A stretch of 64,000 bases of DNA from Streptomyces typhae. GTDB taxonomy: Bacteria; Actinomycetota; Actinomycetes; Streptomycetales; Streptomycetaceae. The stretch's first letter is position 1; every line of letters begins with the position of its first letter. Below the pieces are notes generated by a model. That model had not been told where the DNA came from and made no database searches. It saw nothing but the letters and a program-made list of their open reading frames with translations. Shown piece by piece: positions 1 to 6,778 of the stretch. The position numbers were made by a program, and so were the translations under genes. The stretch spans positions 1-64,000 of the forward strand of contig NZ_WPNZ01000035.1 of assembly GCF_009755605.1 (NCBI RefSeq). The letters are read 5' to 3'.

Positions 1-1000
1 CGTATCCTGATTCAATTACCGGGTCGATGTCTTCGAATCCATGAACCTGGGCTTCTTTTACAAAATAGTTTAGCTGCTTGAGCGTCAAATTCCATTCCCC
101 TCGCTCAAACAAGCTTAGCTGAGCCGCACTGACTCTCGTCACCTTCTCCGCCCTTCGGTACAGGGCGCGCCTCTCGCTGTTGCTGAGATTCGCCATGAGC
201 CAATCTCGAAGGTGTTCCGAGCGCTTACGGATGGAAAAACTCTTGAGTCTGCTTATTTCGCTGCTTGTCGGGAGAGCCGACCGCCAGCTTTGGGCAGCAA
301 TAAATCTCCCTCCACTGGCCTTGGCACTGGCAGCGATAGAGCTTTCCGCCGCCCTCTGCTGATCTGGATTAGCAGAGGCCAGGAGATTCAACCAACTGAC
401 TCTCTCTGAGAACGTCGTGGCTCCGCACGCCTGCAGGAAGTTACTGAGGAACTGGGCAGATACGGGCCTCGCACCCGACAGCGCGGCGGCCACAGTCGAA
501 TGAGAATACGGCATCAATTGTGCCAGCTGACGCAGGGAGAGAGAGCGATAGGCTCGCAAGGATTGCAATGCAATCCTGAGGTACAATGCCGTCTCGGCGC
601 GGTGAGGGGGAAGAATCACTCCTGTCCTATCCCATCGTTCCCAGGTTCGCTTCCATGAAGCTCTACGCCTCTGCTCTGGGTCGAGATTGAGTGAATCGAC
701 AGATTCGTCACTCATGAATTCCTGGGGTCTCAGTTCCCGCCTCACGGCTTCCCATCGACCACGCCATGTTTGTGGATCTGCTCCGCAAGCCTCCACGTAG
801 GCCGTGGTTACACGCCATGACGGCAAAACGTATCCTCCAGCTGCCGCCGAGAGAGAGGCAGTCGAGAATCCGGACTGCTTTGCCATGACGGCGAGAGTAG
901 GTTGTCCTGCTTTCCTTCTCAACCGCCGTAGTGCCGCAGCAAAATCAACGACGCGTGAATTCACGTGATCCGTTGGTAAATCTTTGGCGTGCCGCCCCAT
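1..1000 (-). CDS. Multi-HTH (XRE-like) regulator, C-terminus cut by window edge
   Basis: An uninterrupted frame of 333 codons reads leftward from an ATG at 1000 and leaves the window without a stop. A GGGGAG ribosome binding site lies about six bases upstream. The N-terminus (about residues 18-70) has the look of an XRE-type helix-turn-helix: an ALRRLRRKAG stretch, then a segment resembling recognition-helix sequence, then VEACGADPQTWRGRWEAV, a form common in Streptomyces regulators. Two further helix-turn-helix-like segments follow near residues 135-185 and 280-320. The codon bias is weaker and base composition more A/T-rich than in neighbouring genes, and codon 8 is TTA, the bldA-dependent leucine codon. 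This suggests recent acquisition and possible developmental control. The target is unknown. It is a DNA-binding protein with good confidence; its role is not known. Confidence 0.78.
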   Translation of the reverse strand, partial: MGRHAKDLPTDHVNSRVVDFAAALRRLRRKAGQPTLAVMAKQSGFSTASLSAAAGGYVLPSWRVTTAYVEACGADPQTWRGRWEAVRRELRPQEFMSDESVDSLNLDPEQRRRASWKRTWERWDRTGVILPPHRAETALYLRIALQSLRAYRSLSLRQLAQLMPYSHSTVAAALSGARPVSAQFLSNFLQACGATTFSERVSWLNLLASANPDQQRAAESSIAASAKASGGRFIAAQSWRSALPTSSEISRLKSFSIRKRSEHLRDWLMANLSNSERRALYRRAEKVTRVSAAQLSLFERGEWNLTLKQLNYFVKEAQVHGFEDIDPVIESGY

Positions 1001-1068
1001 AGACGCTCCCCTATGTATGCCGAATCTGCCGGGGCCAGCGTCAGTACGCTGACCCCGGCAGATAGAGA

Positions 1069-1290
1069 TCAGGTGAGCGCAGGACGCGGTTTCGCTGCAA
1101 GCACGCCAGCGCATCCGCCGATACCGACAGAGACTGCCGGCTCCCAGCCGCCAAGAATGAGCATGATGACGGCTAGGAAGATCACCACCAGCAGCCAGAT
1201 CGCTGCGGCGCTGGCTGCGACAGCATCACCATCGGCACGAACGGGGAGCTCGATGCCGCTGCAGGGCAACACGTTGAGGTTGAAGGTCAT
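1069..1290 (-). CDS. Small membrane protein, hypothetical
   Basis: This frame encodes 73 residues from the ATG at 1290; a GTG at 1314 would add eight. No strong ribosome binding site favours either start. Residues about 30-52 form one hydrophobic membrane span (AAAIWLLVVIFLAVIMLIL), followed by a shorter glycine- and alanine-rich segment. The composition is typical of short single-span actinobacterial proteins. I recognise no family, and the neighbours give no functional clue. It could be spurious, but the clean transmembrane helix argues for a real product. Confidence 0.45.
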   Translation of the reverse strand: MTFNLNVLPCSGIELPVRADGDAVAASAAAIWLLVVIFLAVIMLILGGWEPAVSVGIGGCAGVLAAKPRPALT

Positions 1291-2020
1291 TTGCCACAAC
1301 ACAGGTGTGAGCACCTCAGTCTCTTGAAGGAAGCGTGCAACTACGCTTCACTGACCCGGACTTGATCGACCGCCAGACCCTGGTTGGCGCCAAGGTGAAC
1401 TGGCGCCCTAATGCTGGCTCACTTGCGCAGGCCGTGTCCATTCTGCTGTGAACGACTCTCGAACAATTTGCACCCTTTTTTAAGGGGCTGTATACACGCC
1501 GCCGTTCCGGTGTACTTAAGAACCCCGTCCATGGGGTAAGCATGTTGGCAGGTCAGAGCAATTTTGTTCAGAATCTGTCTTGCTTGGCAGGGAGAAGGCA
1601 GCGCCTTCGGCGCACACCGAACAGAAGATAGATGACATCCTGAACGCGAGCCCGTGAGGGCTGGGACCTTAGTCGTTGGGCACTTCAGTCTCTGACCCGG
1701 ACTTGCACACGGCGACGAAGGCACGGGCGACTTGTTGGCGCAGGTCGCTCACGCCAGTGGGGCGTAGGTCGCAGTAGCGACCTACGCCCCACTGTCTTTG
1801 CCTCGTGGGGCGCGCTGGCGCCGACTTTGGAACCTAGTCGTTGAGACTGCCCAGGCCCGGCGCAGCGCAGCCACACCGCCTCAATGGTCGCCGTGTGCTC
1901 GGCTGGAAGGCAGCGCGGTCGTGGAGAACCTCGGGGGTGCGCACCACCAACCCGCCCAGTTGGCGCTGTCGGCCCGCGGGCGGCTGTCGTGTTCACGCCC
2001 TTCTTGGTAAACGGCAACTC
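1291..2020. other. Gene-poor stretch with a possible gene remnant
   Basis: No convincing complete gene lies here. On the plus strand about 1321-1451 reads as the end of a protein (FTDPDLIDRQTLVGAKVNWR followed by about 15 residues and a stop), without a start. The 12-base string GACCCGGACTTG recurs near 1694. Together these look like debris of a decayed gene. A strong hairpin (1755-1794) lies within the stretch. The rest shows no coding bias. Confidence 0.4.
1755..1794 (+). terminator. Perfect 18-bp hairpin, probable terminator
   Basis: The arms 1755-1772 and 1777-1794 are perfectly complementary around an AGTA loop. The plus-strand side is followed by TCTTTG, a weak T-run, while the other side has none, so it probably stops rightward transcription and shields the minus-strand gene ending at 2021. 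It could also act as a bidirectional barrier. Confidence 0.6.
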
Positions 2021-2500
2021 CTATGCCGCGGCCAGCGAGCCTGCCGATCCGAAAACGTCATCGAAGCGGTGCGCTCGCTCTGTGCGTACGAGGTGGAAGG
2101 CTCCGCTGTGGTGGCGCAGGGCGTGGGCTGTGTAGTGGACGACTTCGACCGGAGTGAGGACCTTGAGGTCGCCGAAGACGTAGTACAGCGGGGTGGGTGC
2201 GTGGGCCGCGGTGAAGAGGAGGCCGGCGTTGACCGTGTCGGTACTGATGGCGTAGCGGTCGGTGTCGGTGCTGGGCATGCGGTCTTTGGCGTCGATGGTG
2301 ACGAGGTCGGCGCCGCGGGCGGCGATCAGGTCGGGGAACTGTCGCAGGGCGGAGCGGGTTCGGCGCAGAGCTTCTTGCACGGCGGGCGGGTAGGTGCCCT
2401 GTCCGCAGGGCTGGACGGTCCAGCCACGGGCGCGCAGAGCGGCCGCCACGCGACGTTCGTGGGCTTCGCCTATCGCCTGGCGGTCCTGCCACTGCGTCAC
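2021..2500 (-). CDS. PD-(D/E)XK nuclease-like protein
   Basis: The product has 159 residues. The GTG at 2500 is preferred over longer frames because a GAGGGGGAAC ribosome binding site sits just upstream and the coding bias begins here. The N-terminal half contains an AIGEAHERRVAAALRARGW helix. The middle has FPDLIAA followed by VTIDAKDRM, matching the D...(D/E)xK spacing of restriction-endonuclease-like folds, with the helix glutamate as a possible first acidic residue. The C-terminus (YYVFGDLKVLTPVEV) resembles the strands that follow the core. It diverges from 2576 across a 75-bp promoter region containing a small dyad. The substrate is unknown; a defence or DNA-processing role is only an inference. 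Confidence 0.65.
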   Translation of the reverse strand: MTQWQDRQAIGEAHERRVAAALRARGWTVQPCGQGTYPPAVQEALRRTRSALRQFPDLIAARGADLVTIDAKDRMPSTDTDRYAISTDTVNAGLLFTAAHAPTPLYYVFGDLKVLTPVEVVHYTAHALRHHSGAFHLVRTERAHRFDDVFGSAGSLAAA

Positions 2501-2542
2501 CCTGGTTCCCCCTCGGGTAAGTTCCGCGATCCCTGGTCGTGA

Positions 2543-2564
2543 TACGAAGCATTCACTATTCGTA
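2543..2564. promoter_or_regulatory. TACGAA-N10-TTCGTA dyad in divergent promoter
   Basis: Six-base inverted arms (2543-2548 and 2559-2564) lie midway between the divergent starts at 2500 and 2576. The position suits an operator controlling both genes. The arms are short, so chance cannot be excluded. Confidence 0.35.
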
Positions 2565-2575
2565 CTACCCCCTCT

Positions 2576-3529
2576 ATGGCTATGATGCCCCTCATGGCGG
2601 CATACGTTGACCCACGCTTTCGTCCCACGCTCTGGCCCGGAACTCCGGTGCCGACACCGGAGTTGATGCCTCTGCACGGGGCGCGGGCCGACGGCGAGTG
2701 GATCGTCTGGACCCCGCAGATCCCATCCCGCTCGCACACGGTCCCCGTGCCGGAGGACTTCTACCTGCGCGAGTTCATGGAGGTCGACCCCGAGGACCTC
2801 GACGCCGTGGCCGCCTTGATGCGCACTTACGGACACCTCGGCGGCAACATCAACACCGGCAGCTGGGACGAAGACGAGTACGAGCGGCTCAAGGAACTCG
2901 TCGAGCACGAACACCCCCGCGCGCCGTTCGCCCTGCACGGCGAACTGGCCACGCTCTACATGACGGAGGCACAGGCCGCCATCACTACCTGGCTGGCCCT
3001 GCGCCGCGAGGGCGGCCTCGACGCGCTCGTCGAGCCCGAGGTCTCCGAAGAACAACTGGCCCAGTGGCGTGCCGAGAACACACACCAGGAGGAGGTGTGG
3101 CCGCGCGACCTGGACCACCTGCGCGAGCTCGCCCTGGAATTCAGGATCATGCAATTGGAGAGTGAGCTGAACGCCGCCCTGAAGCGGTTCAGCATCGGCA
3201 TCGGCGGCCTGGACGACCGCTACCCCACCATCCTCGCGGTGGCGTTCCTCCAGCTCTACAACCACCTCGCCGAGGACGCCACCATCCGCGAGTGCGCCAA
3301 CGAGACCTGCCGCCGCAGCTTCGTACGCCAGCGAGGCCGCGCCGAGTACGGGCAGAACCGCACCAGCGGCATCAAGTACTGCACCCGCGAATGCGCCCGC
3401 GCCCAGGCGCAGCGCGAACTGCGCCGGCGCCGCAAGCAGCAGACTCCCCCGCTACAGCAGCCGCCGCCCCAGAGCCCGGAGCAGCAGGACAGCCCCGAGC
3501 CTGCCGGCCAGGCGGGAGATGCGTCGTGA
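2576..3529 (+). CDS. Hypothetical protein with C-terminal Cys-rich zinc-binding motif
   Basis: The product has 317 residues from the ATG at 2576; a second ATG three codons on is equally possible. Most of the protein is acidic and helical with no recognised motif. Residues about 240-280 contain a cysteine cluster: CANETC, about 20 residues containing basic positions, then CTRECARAQ. This resembles the zinc-ribbon seen at the end of Streptomyces CGNR-type proteins. A glutamine- and proline-rich tail follows. The stop overlaps the next start (GTGA at 3526-3529), so it is co-translated with the helicase. A role as partner or DNA-binding adaptor of the helicase is an inference. Confidence 0.6.
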   Translation: MAMMPLMAAYVDPRFRPTLWPGTPVPTPELMPLHGARADGEWIVWTPQIPSRSHTVPVPEDFYLREFMEVDPEDLDAVAALMRTYGHLGGNINTGSWDEDEYERLKELVEHEHPRAPFALHGELATLYMTEAQAAITTWLALRREGGLDALVEPEVSEEQLAQWRAENTHQEEVWPRDLDHLRELALEFRIMQLESELNAALKRFSIGIGGLDDRYPTILAVAFLQLYNHLAEDATIRECANETCRRSFVRQRGRAEYGQNRTSGIKYCTRECARAQAQRELRRRRKQQTPPLQQPPPQSPEQQDSPEPAGQAGDAS

Positions 3530-6159
3530 TCAGTCTTCGGGAACACCAGGCGGAGGCCGTCTCGCAGATCCGCGCGTGGGCGGGCTTCCCCGTACGGTCA
3601 TCCGCGCCTGCCCATGGGCTGCGTGCAACGGTGGTCTCAGCGACCGGCTCCGGAAAGACGATCACGGCCGCGTGGGCTGCGCTGGAGTGCTTCCGTGGGG
3701 GGCGGATCCTCGTCATGGTCCCCACCCTCGATCTGCTCGTGCAGACCGCCCAGGCGTGGGGGAGGGTCGGTCACAACGGGCCGATGGTCGCGGTGTGCTC
3801 GCTGGAGAAGGACGACGTCCTGGAGCAGTTGGACGTACGGACGACCACCCACCCGATCCAGCTGGCGCTGTGGGCGGGGCACGGGCCGGCGGTGGTGTTC
3901 GCGACGTACGCCTCGCTCGTGGACCGCGAGGATCCCGAGGACATCACGGGCGGGGCGAAGGTACGCGGGCCGCTGGAGGCCGCTCTGGCCGGTGGGGAGC
4001 GGCTGTACGGACAGTCAATGGCCCCGTTCGACCTCGCTGTCGTCGACGAAGCCCACTCAACCGCCGGTGATCTTGGGCGGCCGTGGGCGGCTGTCCACGA
4101 CAACACCCGCATCCCGGCGGACTTCCGGCTCTACCTCACCGCCACCCCCCGCATCCTCGCACCGCCCCGCCCGCAGCGCGGCCGGGAAGGGCGGGAGCTG
4201 GAGATCGCCACCATGGCGTCCGACCCGGACGGCCCGTACGGCGAGTGGATCTACGAACTCGGACTGTCCGAGGCGATCGAACGGGGCATCCTCGCCGGGT
4301 TCGAGATCGACGTGCTGGAGATCCACGATCCCTCCCCCGTCCTCGGGGAGTCGGAGGAAGCGCAGCGGGGCCGGCGCCTCGCTCTGCTGCAGACGGCGCT
4401 CCTGGAGCACGCCGCCGCGCGGAACCTGCACACGGTCATGACCTTCCACCAACGGGTGGAGGAGGCGGTGGCGTTCGCGGAGAAGATGCCGCAGACGGCC
4501 GCCGAGTTGTACGCGGCCGAGGTCTCCCACGATGTTCTGGCCGACGCGGACTTGCTGCCGAAGTCGTCGATCGACGCGGAGTTCTACCAGCTTGAGGCCG
4601 GCCGCCACGTACCGCCGGACCGTGTCTGGTCGGCATGGCTGTGCGGTGACCACCTCGTCGCCGAACGCCGGGAGGTCCTGCGCCAGTTCGCCGACGGCAT
4701 CGATGCCGGCAACAAGCGCGTGCACCGGGCTTTCCTGGCCAGCGTGCGGGTCCTGGGCGAGGGCGTCGACATCGTCGGCGAGCGCGGCGTGGAGGCGATC
4801 TGCTTCGCCGACACCCGCGGCTCCCAGGTCGAGATCGTCCAGAACATCGGCCGGGCACTGCGACCGAACCCCGACGGCACGGCCAAGACCGCCCGGATCA
4901 TCGTGCCCGTCTTCCTCCAGCCCGGCGAGGACCCGACCGACATGGTCGCCTCCGCCTCGTTCACACCCCTCGTAGCCGTCCTCCAAGGCCTGCGCTCGCA
5001 CTCGGAACGCCTCGTCGAACAGCTCGCCAGCCGGGCGCTGAGCAGCGGGCAACGGTACGTGCACCTGAAGCGGGACGAGGACGGGCGGATTGTCGGGGCC
5101 GGCGGCGAAGTGGGCGAGGACCAGGAGCAGGACGACACCGACGCCGCTGCCGAGTCCGCGCTGCTGCGCTTCTCCTCTCCCCGGGACGCCGCCACGATCG
5201 CCGCGTTCCTGCGCACGCGGGTCTTCCGGCCCGAGTCCCTGGTCTGGCTGGAGGGCTACCAGGCCCTGCTGCACTGGCGGAAAGACAACCACATCACCGG
5301 CCTGTACGCAGTCCCGTACGACACCGAGACCGAGGCCGGCGTCACCAAGGCGTTCCCGCTGGGGCGGTGGGTGCACCAGCAGCGGCGCACCTACCGCGCG
5401 GGTGAACTCGACGGCCACCGCAAGGAACTGCTCGACGAGGCCGGGATGGTGTGGGAACCCGGCGAGGAAGCCTGGGAGACCAAACTCGCCGTTCTGCGCT
5501 CCTACCGGCGTGCCCACGGCCACCTCGCCCCTCGACGCGACGCCGTTTGGGGCAACGCCGACAGTGAACTGGTCCCGGTCGGGGAGCACATGGCCAACCT
5601 CCGCCGCCCCCACGGCCTCGGCAAGAACCCCGAACGCGCTGCAACGCGGGCCGCGCAGTTGGCCGCGATCGACTCCGACTGGAACTGCCGCTGGTCACTG
5701 GATTGGCAGCGCCACTACCGCGTCATCGCCGACCTCGCCGCAGGCGAACCCGACGGCCTCCTGCCGCAGATTGAGCCGGGCGTGCAGTTCGAAGGCGACG
5801 ACCTCGGCAAATGGCTGCACCGGCAGCGTCACAGCTGGGCGGAGCTCTCCGAAGAGCAGCGGCGCCGACTGGCGGCCCTGGGCGTGCAACCCGCCGAACC
5901 GCCCGCCCCGGCCCCGTCCGCGAACGGCGGGGGGAAGGCGGCAGCCTTCCAACGCGGTCTCGCGGCCCTCACACAGTGGATCCAGCGCGAGGGCGCCCAC
6001 AAGGCAGTACCAAGAGGGCACGTCGAAGCCGTCGTCATCGATGGCCAGGAACACCAGCACAAGCTCGGCGTATGGATCTCCAACACCAAGAGCCGCCGCG
6101 ACAAACTCACCCACGACCAGCGCACCGCACTCGCCGAACTCGGAGTCGAGTGGGCCTAG
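3526..6159 (+). CDS. DEAD/DEAH-box helicase with C-terminal helicase-associated (HA) domain array
   Basis: The product has 877 residues. The GTG at 3526 is chosen because it overlaps the previous stop by four bases and has GCGGGAG upstream; a longer frame exists but is a shadow of the preceding gene. Superfamily 2 motifs are clear: VVSATGSGKTITAAW (motif I, about residues 36-50), VVDEAHS (motif II, about 172), LTATP (motif III, about 204), and VLGEGVDI with QNIGRALR (motifs V and VI, about 405-446). From about residue 560 to the end run four HA-type modules with W..... HGHL-like cores, LG(K/R)W(L/V)..QR signatures and a terminal ELGVEWA. Such helicases are common on Streptomyces linear plasmids and near telomeres; their substrates are not established. 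A degraded paralogue of the C-terminal half lies at 15365-16557. Confidence 0.88.
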   Translation: MISLREHQAEAVSQIRAWAGFPVRSSAPAHGLRATVVSATGSGKTITAAWAALECFRGGRILVMVPTLDLLVQTAQAWGRVGHNGPMVAVCSLEKDDVLEQLDVRTTTHPIQLALWAGHGPAVVFATYASLVDREDPEDITGGAKVRGPLEAALAGGERLYGQSMAPFDLAVVDEAHSTAGDLGRPWAAVHDNTRIPADFRLYLTATPRILAPPRPQRGREGRELEIATMASDPDGPYGEWIYELGLSEAIERGILAGFEIDVLEIHDPSPVLGESEEAQRGRRLALLQTALLEHAAARNLHTVMTFHQRVEEAVAFAEKMPQTAAELYAAEVSHDVLADADLLPKSSIDAEFYQLEAGRHVPPDRVWSAWLCGDHLVAERREVLRQFADGIDAGNKRVHRAFLASVRVLGEGVDIVGERGVEAICFADTRGSQVEIVQNIGRALRPNPDGTAKTARIIVPVFLQPGEDPTDMVASASFTPLVAVLQGLRSHSERLVEQLASRALSSGQRYVHLKRDEDGRIVGAGGEVGEDQEQDDTDAAAESALLRFSSPRDAATIAAFLRTRVFRPESLVWLEGYQALLHWRKDNHITGLYAVPYDTETEAGVTKAFPLGRWVHQQRRTYRAGELDGHRKELLDEAGMVWEPGEEAWETKLAVLRSYRRAHGHLAPRRDAVWGNADSELVPVGEHMANLRRPHGLGKNPERAATRAAQLAAIDSDWNCRWSLDWQRHYRVIADLAAGEPDGLLPQIEPGVQFEGDDLGKWLHRQRHSWAELSEEQRRRLAALGVQPAEPPAPAPSANGGGKAAAFQRGLAALTQWIQREGAHKAVPRGHVEAVVIDGQEHQHKLGVWISNTKSRRDKLTHDQRTALAELGVEWA

Positions 6160-6217
6160 CAGCAGGCTCTGCCGGGTTGCTGAGGCGTGGCGTGGCCTGC
6201 GGGTGCTTGGACCCGCC

Positions 6218-6778
6218 TCAGCGGTTGGTGTTCTCCTCTCGGATCATCCGTCGGAGGCTGGTGCGTGCTGCCGCAAGGTCTGTTTCCAGGGTGTCCACGC
6301 GGGCCTGGAGGCGGTGGTTGTCGTCGGTGGCCTGCTGGAGGCTGTCTTCGAGCCGTTGGTTGGTCCTGGTGAGTTCGTCGACGCGTGCGGTCAGGTGCCC
6401 GGTGTCGAGGGCGTCGAGTTGCTGCCCGAGCTGGTGCTGGATGGCCTTCCTCATCCGGTCCCTGTCTTCCCTCAGGGTCCGGATCTCCTGCCTGGCGAGC
6501 TCGAGTTCTGTGCGCAGCGTGGCGGTGGTGCTGCGGGTGCGGGCGGGCGAGGGGGTGGTGGGGTGCTGGCGTTGTTGCGCGGCTTCGATGTGCTCGCGGA
6601 TGCCTTCGGTGTAGGTGAGCCATGTGGAGACGCCGGCGGTGCGGGCGACCGCGGTGTGAGTGATCTTCTTGCCCTGTTGTTCCAGGGTGGTGAGTGCGGT
6701 CAGGGCTCGCTGGCGTTTGTCGAGGCTGGTGCGGCGGCGGGCCTGGGCGAGGGTGTCCGGGTTGCCGTGAGGGTTCAT
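6218..6778 (-). CDS. tnpC: TnpC-like accessory protein of Tn554-type element (DUF6262-like)
   Basis: The product has 186 residues, starting at the ATG that overlaps the tnpB stop (ATGA, 6775-6778). The first 70 residues contain a helix-turn-helix-like segment (AVARTAGVSTWLTY). The rest, from about residue 85, is a long coiled coil rich in leucine, glutamate and arginine (TRTNQRLEDSLQQATDDN and similar). In Tn554, TnpC is a small accessory protein that affects orientation and efficiency of transposition and is not a recombinase. Size, position and coiled coil match actinobacterial DUF6262 proteins found beside paired tyrosine recombinases. Confidence 0.75.
   Translation of the reverse strand: MNPHGNPDTLAQARRRTSLDKRQRALTALTTLEQQGKKITHTAVARTAGVSTWLTYTEGIREHIEAAQQRQHPTTPSPARTRSTTATLRTELELARQEIRTLREDRDRMRKAIQHQLGQQLDALDTGHLTARVDELTRTNQRLEDSLQQATDDNHRLQARVDTLETDLAAARTSLRRMIREENTNR

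Noticed and set aside
4057..5613. Long minus-strand open frame of 518 codons within the helicase
   Set aside because: It mirrors the high-GC helicase gene, has no ribosome binding site, and its protein has the leucine/valine/glycine-rich look of an antisense shadow.
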